Shown here: one piece after another, positions 27,615 through 40,688 of the stretch | Position numbering within the stretch: the first letter of the stretch is position 1 | Layout of the letters: every line of letters begins with the position of its first letter | Assembly: GCF_910596095.1 (NCBI RefSeq) | Contig: NC_056544.1 | Location: 10,339,155-10,403,154 of the forward strand | Direction: 5' to 3' | Length of the DNA: 64,000 nt | From: Thunnus maccoyii | Lineage: Eukaryota > Chordata > Actinopteri > Scombriformes > Scombridae | The notes under the pieces: generated by a model | What the model was told of the DNA's origin: nothing | What the model saw: only the letters and a program-made list of their open reading frames with translations | Database searches by the model: none | Program-made: the position numbers and the translations under genes

Positions 27615-30600
27615 GGCTAAGACACCTCTGGCTTTACTTTGGCAACTGATAGCTGTCCTAAAGTGAAACATGATAAAATAACTGAGCAAAAGTTTGAATA
27701 GATTTTTCTATGGGTCTAATAAAATACTCTTAAGGGAAAGGAAGTGCTTTCTTTATAGGGAGGAGAATGAAGAATACACTTAAATAAAAGAAATCCTTCA
27801 GTAATTAAGACACATACTGAGTTAATTTTCATCCTTACTGATGCCAGGTATGTCCAGCAGACCCAATGAATGAATTGAATGAATTAATGAATCTCAGATG
27901 ACCGCACAGATCAGAACTAAAATCTAATTATGGGCCAGTTTTCTCTTATATAGTTTTTTTTTTTTTTTTTCAGAAAAATTCTCTCCCTTTTCTCTCTAAT
28001 TTGAAAGGCCAGCTCCACTGCACTGTGGTCCATGTCACTGCTGACTCCCTCTGTTGGCCTGGTGAGGGTGTAGACAGCCATGTTTCCTCCAATGCACATA
28101 CTGTTACCAGACACTTCCTTTCCCTTTCACTGAGAAGCTTTAAGCTTTTTGTTATTCTCCCCAGTTTACAATTTAGTCATCAGTCAATTCTCCATGTGTG
28201 CTACGGCCCCTGTTACTGCCAACCCCCTCTGACATTTTAAAAAACATCAATACACTGAAAACTGCTGCTTGTTGCTGCTGGAAACATTTTTGTTGAAAGC
28301 AGTGGGCCTGAAGCATGCAGTTATTGTGTCTGGCAATGCCTTTTGTCTTATAGCACCTGTTAGGACAGAACAAATTACACAACTCTCCGCAAAATACCTT
28401 CCAAAGTCAACTTAAGAAGAGGTTAAATCAGCCAGAGTAACTGGAAACATGGAGTGAAGAGATTTTAACCGACAGTTTGAAGTTTCATTGGGGCTTAATG
28501 TTCCCAGAGATTCATAATATTTCAACCAGCCCCCCCAAGTAGGAGTTTCTAGCACAGGGAGATAACACACTGCCCCGCTGGCTTCTCACCTGTGGACACT
28601 GCCACTTATTGAACCTATGTCTATGTGAGACATAGGTGTAGGACAACTGCAGTATTCAGATCAACAATATTCCAAATTTGGACCAATAGTCAAATTCTGA
28701 ACACAATATTTAAATCCGACTTGTATGCTATGAAGCAGCAATCATTAAAAAATACTAAATAATGTTTTTAATCCATGGCAGCCGGCTGTTTCTTGGATAA
28801 GGCACAACAGTGAAAGCAGTAAAGTCAGCGTGTGTTTGGAACAGAGAATTATTTCTGGCTTCTCATGTCTCATGATCAGAACCATGTGTCCGCCACGTGG
28901 AGGGTTTGCTTTATTTGTTTAAGGCTTAAGGAGAAACATTTCAATGTTTCTTTGAGGACAAAAGACGGAGAGATGAGTAATACTCCATGTTAAAATGTTT
29001 AAGAAAAACATTGCCTTTGGTTGCAAAACTGTCTGTCTGCGGTTCTGACTTGGGAAACTGATAAGAGAAATGAGTTCTATTTATGACACTGTTGGCATTG
29101 AAAACAAACCTCAGAGAACTGCGATAAATTGAAGTGAAAGCACAAAAAAAATGACAGAAAATAAAGCAATTAATGTGGTTAATAAATCAGATCAATTAAT
29201 GGCAGGGATAGTTTATCAGTTTGCTTTTTTAACCAAGGTCACACATGGAAAGCTTTTATCATTTTAGATATAGTGTATGTTTCATTACAGTTATAGTACA
29301 AAAAAGGGCAAAGAAAAAATTGCAACAAATATGATTTTAACCACATTTTCACCAGCAGGCATTTTTAAAAATCATATTAGGGCCATTTTACTTTGGCTAG
29401 TTGTACCATATTTATGAGAAAGTTTAAGTGTTGACATTTTCAGAGATTTGAACCAAACTCTTCTGAAAACCAAAGGCAGTGAAAAACAAAAGTATCACAT
29501 ATTTGTAAGAACACTTGAGGGCCACAAAATGCACATTTGTTCAGATACTTTTGGGGCCCTAAAGGCATTAAACGGTCAATTTAAGGGCATAATACACTGA
29601 ATGTTTTAGCAAAATATTACCCCAGAGGCCCTTATTTACCTAACTCTAATACATGTCTGTAGGGAGGGTGTGGTGTTACTGTGTGTGCACTGGAAGGCAG
29701 AGGTGAAGGGTTTTGAATTCAATTGGCTCCCGCTCTCTCTTCGGATGGGAGGAGGCAGGGAGCCAGTGCAGCGACGCCTGGCAATGTCTTTGCGTTTAAA
29801 TCACTTACACCCAGATCCTGGCCGTGCTGTTCAGGATATTGTGGAGCTTCTGTGAGACTCCTGCCAGGGATCCATAATCTGAATCTGCCAGAGTGAGCAA
29901 GACTTTGGAAATGCTCTTGAGACACAAGGAGATGGAAGCTCGCAAAACAGTTTTATCTAGCAATTGAAAGTCAAGTGAGGGTCGACTGCTGGTCGGTAGG
30001 GCAGAGGGCTTTGTTGTGCAACAGAGCGAAGATTATATGTAAATGTTGGACTCTGATTGTGGTGCAACCAACTAGGATGTCCCTGGTGTTGTTGTTGCTG
30101 AACTAAAGGAAGTTGTGTCTCATCTTTAAAGTGTCAAAGCAGATGCAGAGATATGATGAAGCAGCAGAGAGCAATACACAGTGAACATGGGATACTTTTT
30201 TGTATATGTTTGTTTACAGTATTCATGTTTATCTTTTACAGTTTTGCAATTTGCACGTTTTAACTATTTGAAGAAGTATACCCTATCGTATAACTGTCAC
30301 TGTGTTGTATCACCAAACTTTATCAAGCATTACATAATGTGGACTTAAAATTGTAGCATGTGTTGAAACAAAATAATGTCTGTTATCACTGTGAAGCAGA
30401 ATATTTGGGATTAATTTTGAAGATATACTGTATGTGCATCACAAGAATGCATTTCCGAAAGATTTATCCGTCCTGTTCTCTATGTGGTGCCATGGAGGGA
30501 GACATGGCACCACATGCTGTTTACTCCTGACAAATATAGAGGCGGAGAACCTGGTTCCCATGGAGACATTCATCTGTTTTGTTCTGGTGTGCACAAAGTG

Positions 30601-30713
30601 ATCCAGGTGTTGGAGGGGGTCAGCAGAGTCTGAATAAGTGTTAATGAACTGAGCTGAGGGCTGCAGTGCTATGAGTTGCAATGGGAGTCAATTAAGACCC
30701 GCATAATATGATC
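27615..30713. other. Intergenic, no gene recognised
   Basis: AT-rich non-coding sequence. A T run sits at about 27953-27970. No domain-bearing frame or RNA gene is seen. Confidence 0.45.
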
Positions 30714-30874
30714 GCACACACACACACACACACACACAGAAACACACACCAAGGCATGGATGCAGCCGCAAACACACACATTAAAGTTCCTGCCAAGTTA
30801 AATGAAAAATCTCTACGTCAAGCTGATCTCATTAGTTAAGCTTCAAGGATCATCTATATATACAGTTTATCACC

Positions 30875-30906
<32 letters not shown>
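30714..30906. repeat. Paired (CA)n and (TG)n microsatellites
   Basis: A CA run at 30714-30738 is followed 140 bases later by a TG run at 30878-30906 on the same strand. The two are complementary and could pair as a hairpin. The spacer is ordinary sequence. Confidence 0.85.
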
Positions 30907-30910
<4 letters not shown>

Positions 30911-31688
30911 GACTTGCCTTCATGTGAATCCTCTCAATCAGTTAAAATCTGTGCTATTATTCTAATGAAGTGCCAAATTTTAAGATTTAACAAGGAGAAA
31001 GAGGCTGATCAGGATAATAAATTCACAGGAAAGTCCTTCCAAGCACTGAGCTTGATAGTTTCACCAGGCGGCCAGTTACTCATGTCCTTTTCAAGATGAG
31101 CTCCCACAGAGGACTCATATTTTACAGAAAATATTCCTAAGTACTAATCCTAACAACTCTGTCAGCAGGCAGGTTGTTTTTCTGTTATCTACTGTATCCA
31201 GCAGTGGGACCCCTGAGTTGAACCCCCACAGATTACATCAGTGGAGAAAAAAACACTGAGAAGCTGTTCTTATGGTGTATTTAATATGTCAGAAACACAT
31301 CTAAAATCTCCATATCTTGATATATTATGAAAAAAGAATACCACAAAATCACATCGACAACAATCAGACAAAACACTTCCAAACTGAAAACAAAAGTTTC
31401 AGTCACTAATTCTGTTTTAATCACACAGAATTTTGTAAAATTATAAGATGATGCGATGGCCACAGACTGTCGCCGCAGCCCTCCTGGTTACAAGCAGCTT
31501 GTCTGTATGTGTAGGGTACCTGCTCCTGAGTCCTGAGTGGATTAACAGATCAGGTTAATATGATCCTTTCAGTGGAGATCACTGTCTTGACTGAGCCTCG
31601 AGGCATTACTCTGACAGCCTGGGAGTTTAAAATCGGGTAAAAGTGCACCTGCGCTGGTCAGCCTCAGAAAAACCTTTGCTCTGATAAT
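30907..31688. other. Intergenic, no gene recognised
   Basis: Non-coding sequence; nothing recognised. Confidence 0.4.
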
Positions 31689-32041
31689 CAAAGGTGGAAG
31701 AAGTGTTAATGAAATAATGTGGAAGTAGCATTTACCAATGTCTATTATTAAAGTTGATCTAGCTGAAGGTAATTTAACTACATTATATACTGCTGTGTAG
31801 TTTTATCGGTAACAATGTCATATTTTATGAAATTGTCAAATGTTTTCTTTGCAAATCATTAATCCACAAATTAACTAGTAAGTATAACTTTGAAATAAAT
31901 GCAGTGCGGTAAAAAATACAAAATTTCCCTCTGAAATGTAGTGGAGTAGAAGTAGAAAGTAGCATAAAATGCAGTGTATTACAAGTACCTCAAAATTGCA
32001 CAAGTAGCTGAGTAAATGTGCTTAGTTATATTCCACCACTG
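31689..32041. repeat. MITE-like repeat ('GGTGGAAGAAGT...TTCCACCACTG' family)
   Basis: The left end CAAAGGTGGAAGAAGTGTTA and right end TTATATTCCACCACTG are inverted partners. The interior has GTAGTGGAGTAGAAGTA and ACAAGTACCTCAAAATTG, which I recognise from an abundant teleost element. No clear target-site duplication is visible, since the flanks CTGATAAT and CTAATACG agree poorly. There is no coding capacity. Confidence 0.65.
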
Positions 32042-35000
32042 CTAATACGAATAAATACATAATGTTGTTTTACAATGTACATTAAAGGCTACTTAAAGTA
32101 GATGAAAGGAGCAGAATTTCCTGTTTTTCTTCCAATTAAAGCTTTAACTCGATCAATGCAGCATGTTAGCAACCAAATATACCTGATAGTATTCACATGC
32201 AATTATTAATCATTTTATTTTATTGTATTACATTGTATTTTATATACACCTTTGATCTTTATTAGTCATTTACTGAAATGAATTAAAGCAGATACAATAT
32301 TAATTGTGGAACACAATGAAACAAGACACCAACAAATTATACTTCAGAATGTCACCCTTTTAAAAAAAAAAAATATTTACATTATAATCTGCAATACTTC
32401 AGAGAACAGGCAGTGGTGATTACACTTCTATCCAGGAACATGTCTATATAATCCACTTAATGCTGCAAAAATCTTCAAGCCATTATTATACCGCACTCTG
32501 AGAGTGTTGATCTTTTCTAGGAGGACACAGCTGTTGTTATTTCTAACAAACATCTGCTATAGGGAAGCTAGAGGGAAGTCAGACTTCACTTTATTATGAT
32601 ATGCTTTCTGGCAATATGTTAATCTGTTTCATAAATTATATCAATGGCTGTAAAATTCTGGACCATTTAAGTCAATATTTCACAGATGTCATGTCAGACT
32701 TTAAAGCACAGTCAGCAGAAATTCTTCTCTCTGAAAAACATCCCTGATCATTAGTTGAATAAAGTTGATGAAGAAAATCAGAACGAAGACTTCGCACTGA
32801 TCATAGCTGTCACGTTATCTTAAGACTCTCAGGATAGTTTGTAATATCCAAGAGGCCACAAACAAGACTGCAGGACAGAAATGATTTTAACAGCAGTTGA
32901 GTTCCCAGTTTGATTCTGTACCCACTCATTGATTTCTCTTTTTTTTCTCTCTCTCTCTGGCAGCTGCACTCTGCTGATTACAGCAGTTTGAGTTAGAGTT
33001 TGGATCAGCTCCAGATCCAATACAGCACTGAAGAGAGGGGAAGCCCTCCAGTTAAGTGCTGCTCTGTCGATGCACTTCATCAGTCTAAATGCCGAGTTGC
33101 TGTATACAGATCATAAAACATTTCATTCTAAAAGGGTTTTACTGCAGTGTATCGTCATATTTTATGTGTTATTTGCAGAAATACAGGTCAAATATTATCA
33201 TGGATAACTATGCAAACCTGCCTTTAGTGTATTATATGTAGAGCAGCTGTGTATACCGTAACTTTGGAGAAATAGGATTTGGGCAATTAGCTCACATTCA
33301 TTTAAGATGGTTCTGTCTGACAGTAAGCTGTGCAGAAGGTCAAAGGTCAGATCTGAGTACATGTGAAGGTTTGTATACATCAGCCTCTTTGACCTAATAG
33401 CCTACTTCTCTAAGAATCCTAAACATTTACATTTAAGATGCAACAGCTGACCAAGAGTCAGAGACATATTGCAGTGTAAATGGTAATGTTAATAAAATAG
33501 GAAGGTTATAATTAAGAGGTAAAAAAAAGAGGTTTACAATACGTAGTTTCTCATATTAGTCATAATAATGTTGAGAAGTGGTCACCAGATGTTCTTCCCT
33601 CTGTTTATCCGTCTGATTTTGTTCTTCTTGAGAGCATTTTCAGTGTGTCATTTCTTTAATCCTTCTTTCAGTTTTACATTTTCTTATGTAGAGGTAGTAG
33701 CATTAGTAGCCAATTATTGTCTGTTTCTTGATTTTTTATTATTGAATGATTTCCATTGCTGATTAATGTGAAGTAAAAATGTTCACAAAGTGTATTTTAC
33801 GGTCTTTACTTACACATTTTAAATACTCCATCAACCAACTCATAATAATCCTCATAACTTCACACTCATTCTCTTCCAGTGTTTCAAGTAATTAAATTCT
33901 TCTCCAATAGTAGTAAATGATCATGTGATAATTATTATGATAAATCGAACTCTTAATAGAGTTTTAGACAATCCATAAAGTACATATGTTACTGGTATCT
34001 CTGCTTTCATTTCTAGTCAAAGAGTTTCAGGTTTGGTGTTGGCAAAGGAAAGTGAACCAAAGCTTGATCTCTGTTGTCCTCTAGTGGCCACTCACTGTCA
34101 CTGCTTCAATGTTTTCACACATTTTATTGTACTAAAAAATGTTTTATGTAAGATTTTGGGCTGAAAATCATTCCAGATACTGTATTCCATCGACCTGTAA
34201 GGTAAAATGTGTTAAAAATCAAAACTGGAAAGATCTAGTCTATCAAAGCATCTGGCTGTGTTTCCTTCATTTCAATTCATCTTTTTTATTGGTACCATCA
34301 CTGCATTCACTAACTTAATTTTTGGTGTATGTCCAAATGACACAATGCTTTAGTCAACAGTTGTATAAATACTGTTGATAGAGTAACAGAGTAGTCATCG
34401 TCTTCCCATCACTGTGTTTAAACCGCAGGACTTTAACTGTGTGAGCACTTCCTCTTCTCAAATTCTGTTCCCCAATTCAGGAAGTTAGCCTTGAAAAGGC
34501 TTCGCTGCAACATTGTCGGTACTTAAAGGTTATTGAGGATGTCCAGATGATTCATTTATGCTCACTGTATTTTTCTCTGACTTCTCAGAAAGTGAACGTG
34601 GGAGATGTCCCTCTTTTCTGTGGAATCAGACTCATGTCCTGAACTTTCAATGAGATGCATTTAGAAGGAACAGAATGTAGCTATGAGCTCATTCATCCAA
34701 ATGAGCCAAAAAAAAGAGTCTGATACCTCCAACTCTCAATTTAATGATACCTCAAGGTATTGAGGTATCAAGATGTAAATTCACTTGGTGGGTTCTTTAT
34801 AATCCACAGTTTTTCTTTGAGTGTATTATCAAAAATTCAACTCAGTGTGAGACACAGAAGGCCTTAAGTTCAGGGTTTTACTGTAAGACACTGACAATGT
34901 AATTGTAACAGAGCTGGTTCAAGGCCGGCCAGAGACCTTTATTGGATGGCTTACTTCTTGTCTCTGTGTTGTCTCTCTTACTTTTCTATTATCTCTCTAA

Positions 35001-35212
35001 TATATCTAATAAAAGCAAGATATGAAGAAAAGAAACATTAAAGATATGTTATTCAAGGAAAGGTGAACTGTAAAACACTGATAAATTTTGGTAGATGAAT
35101 ACATAATTTCTATATTTAATGTATCATGTTAATCTCAATCCATAGAATTATTATTGAGCACTTCTCAATCATTTTCTATTTAATTTTTGATCAGATGTAC
35201 TGCATCCTAAAT
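32042..35212. other. Intergenic, no gene recognised
   Basis: AT-rich sequence with no gene. A perfect 10-bp stem with a 4-base loop (GATACCTCAA at 34746-34755 and its complement at 34760-34769) is the only local structure I noted. Confidence 0.45.
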
Positions 35213-35400
35213 CAGTGGTTCCCAACCTGAGGACAAGATATATTTGAGGGTTTGTAAGATGACTAACAAGATAAGAAAGAAGAATTAAACACATCTCTGA
35301 TTTACATGATCTGTGCCTTTTTTATTCTGAGATATTGCACCTCTTCAGACCTCTAAAATTGAAGCAATTTGAGAGCAGAACATCATTTTTTGGTTGAACA
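35213..35400 (+). repeat. hAT-type repeat fragment (5' end only)
   Basis: It begins with CAGTGGTTCCCAACCTGAGG, the canonical start of a widespread fish hAT-derived element, followed by GATAAGAAAGAAGAAT, which also belongs to it. I could not find the matching 3' terminus, so the right edge is arbitrary. Confidence 0.5.
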
Positions 35401-36364
35401 GCTTACAACTCATAAACATATGGAGCCTGTGATGAGAGTATTCTCGGCTTTAAAGCATCAAAAAACAAAAGTGTATTTACTGTCAGACATTCAACATTAC
35501 TCATAGTACTCAAACTGTGGCAGCTTCTCTGTTTAGAGCAGCAGACTCGAGGTTTACCAGATGGTGGAGCTCTCTGCTACAGGTTCACTTAACACTGTGA
35601 GTTGGAGCTGACACAGTGAACACCTCGTTATCATCCATCACCACAGCAGATAAAATAATGTTTGTCTGTGTGAGTGTGTTTGTTTGTTGGAGGAGGAGAG
35701 GAAGAGCGTGGATTTCTCTGACATGTATAGAGCTCAGTGTGATAATGTGCCAGACAAAGGTGGGTATAAAGACTTTGTGTGGGACCTGTTTTCCATGAAC
35801 TCTGATGCCTAAAGTCCTGTGAACAGACGTGTTGAGGCAGGAGCAGGTGGTCTGAGGTATGCCTGTCAGGAGCCGCTCCCCGGCTTCTTCTCTCCCTGTG
35901 TGGATAAGTTTTCCCTCCCTGAGGCAGCACATTTCTGCAGCACTCACAGCTACATGTAGGACAATGAAAACACATTTTTAAAAATGTTTTCAGGGATTCT
36001 TTTAACTTACTTTTCAAAACTCAAGTTTTTTAAACCCTAAACCGTTTTTAAACCAGACATTTAAATCCTCTTTGCCACTGAGGGGGATGTGTGTAATGAT
36101 CTGTGTTTCTCTCAGAGCTGATAGTCACATAATTGCTCCTGAAACATTATACATACATTTTATTTACAGACTCCTTCCCTCCTTGGACGGCAATGACACA
36201 GTGTCTGCAGCCTGGCCTTTGTATTGTGGGGACTTGCTGTGATGCAGCCATATGAGAAACATGGGGGGAGTAAGGGCGGGATTTTTTTTCCTCCCCCACA
36301 CATATGCACATGCTCGCACACACTCAGATACACTGATGACTACTCCTTTACCTATGTGTATGTT
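35401..36364. other. Intergenic, no gene recognised
   Basis: The overlapping minus-strand frames at 35.6-36.0 kb have no domain, no homology I recognise and biased composition. I regard them as chance frames. Confidence 0.45.
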
Positions 36365-36540
36365 TAAAGCATAAGGCAATATTCAGTATTTTTCTTGTTG
36401 TTAACAAATTCTATGAAAAGACCAAAACCAACTATGAATTATCCTCTTCAGTATTGCATCTGTAGCCAAAGTTTGATATATTTTATACCTCAAATGCATT
36501 ATTTACTGCTGTTTGTGTAATATTTACTAATAGAGATAAT
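36365..36540. repeat. Foldback repeat family, partial copy D
   Basis: Diverged copy of the left arm of the foldback element at 46.85 kb. The shared order is TATTTTTC, GTTAACAAA, AACCAACTATGAA, AGTATTG, AGCCAAAG and TGATATA. The right arm is absent. Edges are approximate. Confidence 0.45.
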
Positions 36541-37299
36541 TAGATAAAACTCCACTCTGGCTCTCTATCTCTCTAGCTTTCAGCCAGAATCTACAAAATT
36601 ACTGGAGATCGTCTTTATCTACTTTCGATGTCCTACCTGCTAATGTTTGTGTCTCCATCTTATTCTTGTCTGTAAACTTCTGTTTGATGGGTTTTGGTCT
36701 GATGAAGCTGCGGATGTTAGAGTTTGACCCTGCTTCTTTATTATCTACATGTATGTGTTACAGATCAAACAAAACCAAACCTCAAAACAAAAAAAAACAT
36801 AGCTAAGAAATGAGGATTTTATTTTACATAATATGAATGAATAGTGGCAAAATCCCAAACAAAGCAAAGTAACAGGTGCAAAACAGTGTCAACGTCAGCA
36901 GACTGTAATAAGTTATTATTCAGACACTGTGTAAAAATCCTGAATGTCCTGAACATGTTGAATCTTTAATTTGAAAAATAATTCAAGCTTTAATACATAT
37001 TTATCGTACTTGTGTTCTTAGTCACAGTTATCATACATGTTATTTAATTTCAAAGTGACATTTACTGTCGATGATTTGTGTAGATCCTTGTTTTTTTTTT
37101 TTTTATTTATGTGTGTGATCTATGTTGGCTACCAAAAACCCCCAACAAATATAAACATACACCAACACAACACCTGCAAATGTACATGCTGCAAAACATT
37201 AAACCATACTGAATCATATATGAAAGACAACGGGAAGATATATCCACTGTAAAGACAGTTCTCTTCCATTAGCAGAGGCTGGATGGAGTTACAATCCAC
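36541..37299. other. Intergenic and probable cldn1 3' UTR
   Basis: The right part directly follows the claudin stop codon on the minus strand. A plus-strand TTTATT at 37102-37107 (AATAAA on the minus strand) would give a 3' UTR of about 200 bases. The rest is unassigned AT-rich sequence. Confidence 0.4.
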
Positions 37300-39316
37300 C
37301 TAGACGTAGTCCCTGCCCGGGTCTGCAGAGCGGGTTGGTGGGTAGCGTGGAGATTTCCCTGAGCCTTTGCTGGAGCAGTTGCAGCAGAGGAAGCCTCCCC
37401 CTATAATGATGAGACATGCAGCTCCCCATCCGACGTACAGGGCACTTCCAAATTCAAACCTGTGAATGATGCACAATGAGTTGAGATATTGAGAGTTTTT
37501 TTTCCCACATTTACCTGCATCAATTCAGTAAGATTCATATCAGTGACTCACAATCATTACAATGTTTTGATTCAAGCTGTTACATAAAAAAGTGTAGAGG
37601 GGGAAAAGTCTGCACTTCTAAATTATAAAAAGGAGAACAACAGCATGATAAACATGTGAGTGTGTCCGTCCCTTGAGTCATCACACACAACCACAGTGAT
37701 ACCTGATAATTAGTGTGAAATGACAGAAGGAAAGTGTGACCTCACCTTGAGTTAGTCGGAGTGAATGGGTTGTAGAAATCTTGTGCTATCCTGTGGCCGT
37801 ACCAAGATGTTCCCACCAGAGCAAGCAAACCTGGAAAACCACAAGAGGCAAAAACATTTCACTACAAGCTAAATCATGTCCAAACATCATTGCTTTATAA
37901 AGGTCAAAACTAAACAAACAGGTGTGGTGCATTTTTGCAGTTTTGATGTTCAAACAGTGTGTGTTCTCACATGTGTGCATCTGAATGAACTCTGACCTGC
38001 AATAATGAAGATAACTCCTCCAGCTAGAGCCACTTTGTCCTTCTGCTGCGGCTCCTCTGCCATACAGGTGGTGCACTTCATGCCCACCGTCGCCACCAAG
38101 ATGGCAATAAAGCACAGCAAGATGGAGGACAACATCAGCCCTCGTGTGCCCTGTACAATCCCTGGAGACCAAGACATAGGATCATTTCATTTAAGCAGGT
38201 TTTAAAATGAATTTGTAAAGTTCTTTTCCTGATGTCTCTGTCCCTCTACACTTTCTAAATGCACACATAAATATGAATCACAGACAATGATAACACCCCT
38301 CTTTCTTTAAAAAAAAAATAAATAAATAAAAAGCTTAAATAAAACCATCTGGGTGGCCACAATTAATTCAGACTTATTTTCATAATGTACATAAATAGTA
38401 AAGCACTTAGCAAATAGTTAATAATTGGCCACACGAGTCTCTGTTTTCATTCTCAGTGTTCTTCTTCTTGTTTACAGCAGGCAGGGATTCAGATAACATG
38501 AGTCACATCCAGCTGAGTGATACTCAAAACATTCCTTTGAATGCTCATTCATCAGAATGATGAATGAGTATCTTATTATATCTAAGTCATAAATTCATTT
38601 GTAAAGATATATTTACATTTGACATCTCACACTATCAAGCACAGTGTGAAAACTTATATTCCTTCTTGTTCTTTTTATTTCCCTTTTTTCAGACTGTTTC
38701 TCTTTGATCAGCCAGCTGCTGGTATTTGACTGACATGTCTCTGCATGCATGAGGTCTTGTGGAGAGAGGAGGACACTTTCTTAGACCTCTAGGGAGGTTT
38801 GTATGACCACAGAACTTTACACATTCCTGTTTTACAATTATTTTTAAACTCTAAACATGAGGCATTTCATAAATCAATTGCATGAATTCACTATTGATCC
38901 AATTCTAAATATTGTTTAAGTGATGTACCATTCATGGTGCTATGATTTTCTTCCTACTTCCTACTTGAAAAGGAAGAAAATTTACTTTGGAAATAATGAT
39001 TATAGGCTCAGTATACTCTGATGAGATGGTATATATGTTGATAGTTGTAAAGTTGTCTCATTGTTGAAGACATGACATGTAAAACAACATTACCTGGTAG
39101 TTGAAGAAGTGAATCATACACTTTACACTGAATTTGACCCGTGCTCTGTGACGCACAGGTCTTCCACAGCCCTTCATACAACGCCTGAGCTGTTATGATG
39201 TTGTCTCCTGCATAGGACGAAGCTTTCCACTCCACCATGACTGTGGATGCTATTGAGCCGATGAAGCCCAGGAAGGCCAGCGTGAAGCCAAGAAGCTGTA
39301 TTCCACCATTGGCCAT
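37300..39316 (-). CDS. cldn1: Claudin-1-like tight-junction protein
   Basis: Four exons join in frame (minus): 39094-39316, 37997-38161, 37746-37830, 37300-37459, all GT/AG, giving 210 aa (human CLDN1 is 211). The claudin signature is complete: W30, GLW 49-51, C54 and C64. Four membrane segments lie at about 7-27, 80-100, 117-137 and 163-185. Exon 1 of 223 bp matches the usual claudin first exon. The tail ends in DYV, a PDZ-binding end for ZO proteins. Claudins form the paracellular seal or pore of epithelial tight junctions. The start at [11 protein letters not shown] is the family start; an in-frame ATG five codons upstream ([10 protein letters not shown]) is less likely. [20 protein letters not shown] is shared with CLDN1 and CLDN7. 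I prefer CLDN1 from the gene context, but CLDN7-like or CLDN19-like identity is not excluded. Confidence 0.93.
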
Positions 39317-40688
39317 TGTTAAACTAAGCAAAGTAAAATGGCAAAAGATTTTTAAAAAATCCCTCTAGTTATGTAGAGATTGAAAAATTCCAAAATTAGC
39401 TTCCTTGACGTAGTTCCTGATGGTTTTTGGCGTTGGATCTTTTCCCAAGCGGTGTTGTCTCCTGTGCATCCTCAAGGAGTAACCTGGAGGGGAGGGAGGA
39501 TCAAGGAATACCATCACCGCTGTCTGAGGTTGGGAGGAAGAGTACGACACCTGGTGGAGGTGATGGTCTGCTGCAGAAACTCTGATGACTCCTGAACCTC
39601 CAGATTTATGGTAAATTCTCAGTGTAAAATGCAAAGTTGCGTACAGTTAAACGACATAATCTTCACATTTTGTATTTACACCAGGTGCCAGTTTCTGTTT
39701 ATATAAAGTCTGCTGTACTTGAAGAGCAAAATAAATAATAGATGCAACTGTTATTACATATAAGGCTGCAACTAAAGATTATTTTCACTATCGATTAATC
39801 TGTTGTTTATTTTCTTGATTAATTAATTAGTTGTTTGGTCCATAAAATGTCATAAAAAGTCATAACATGGTGAAAAATGTCCATCACTGTTTCCAAAATG
39901 TGTATATATGTGAATATTGTAGATTAATGCTTCATGTCACTCTGTGTTAACTACTCTACACTACTACTACTGCGCTGCCATTTTGGCCAGGTCTATGTCA
40001 AGAGACTTCCTGGTTAAATAAATAAAATAAGCAAATTCATCAGTAGAGATAGGAGTAGTTGTAATAGTATTTGTTATTTCTGACTCAAAAAAAAACAACA
40101 TTTAACTGGGAAGAGTGATGAAAGCAAAGATCTGTTTGTTTTGTTTTGGTAAACAGTGACTCAACTCTGACAGACTTTTGCTCAAACTAACATAAAAAAC
40201 CAAAAGAAAGCATTTCTTTCTTCTACAAGTGTATACTGTAGATGTGTATTATAATGTGGCAACAAATAAAAGTCAACTACATTGTTCTTATTGCGTTCTG
40301 ATTTGTTGATTTGCTGAATCACAGGAACATCAGCTGATCTCAGGAGGACCTTTTCTGTTGAGAGCAAATGAAAGCATGGCAGGAGTTGGCCACTGACCAA
40401 AGGTTTTGTCTTGCCTAATTCAGGCTTCTTTTTTTTTTTTTTTGCACTCTCAGTCAGCTGGCTCATAGATCCAGAGGTAAATTGATTTCAATGCTGCGTG
40501 AACCCTGTCACACAAAGGTATGTAGAATTTCATTTATTCAAATAGGATAATACAGTTGTTTCTACTGTTGAATGTCACTCATTCTTCTTTCTGTGAATAT
40601 TTGAGTTTGTCCGCTCTTATATCACAACCATGTCGACTTCAATTTACTTTAATTCTTGTAAACTTATTTCATGTTTTGACAGTGAAAA
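39317..40688. promoter_or_regulatory. Divergent intergenic region between cldn1 and cpn2
   Basis: The two genes point away from each other with 1.37 kb between start codons. TTTATATAAA at about 39697-39706 reads as a TATA box on either strand; on the minus strand it lies about 385 bases ahead of the cldn1 start. Just before the cpn2 ATG a polypyrimidine-like run ends in TTTTGACAG, a plausible acceptor at about 40681, which suggests a non-coding first exon of cpn2 further left. No promoter element is proven. Confidence 0.35.
39764..39900 (+). repeat. MITE-like dispersed repeat, 5' part
   Basis: It begins AGGCTGCAACTAAAGATTAT and continues TTTTCACTATCGATTAATCT and TTAGTTGTTTGGTCCATAAA. This is the 5' half of the same family as the element at 10955-11275, in opposite orientation. 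The 3' half is missing. Confidence 0.6.

Noticed and set aside
34746-34769. 10-bp hairpin as a terminator or regulatory RNA
   Set aside because: A stem of this size is expected by chance in 64 kb and the context is intergenic.
35585-36017. Overlapping minus-strand frames of 120 and 128 aa
   Set aside because: No domain, no conserved motif, no plausible splicing; Cys/His content does not form zinc-finger spacing.
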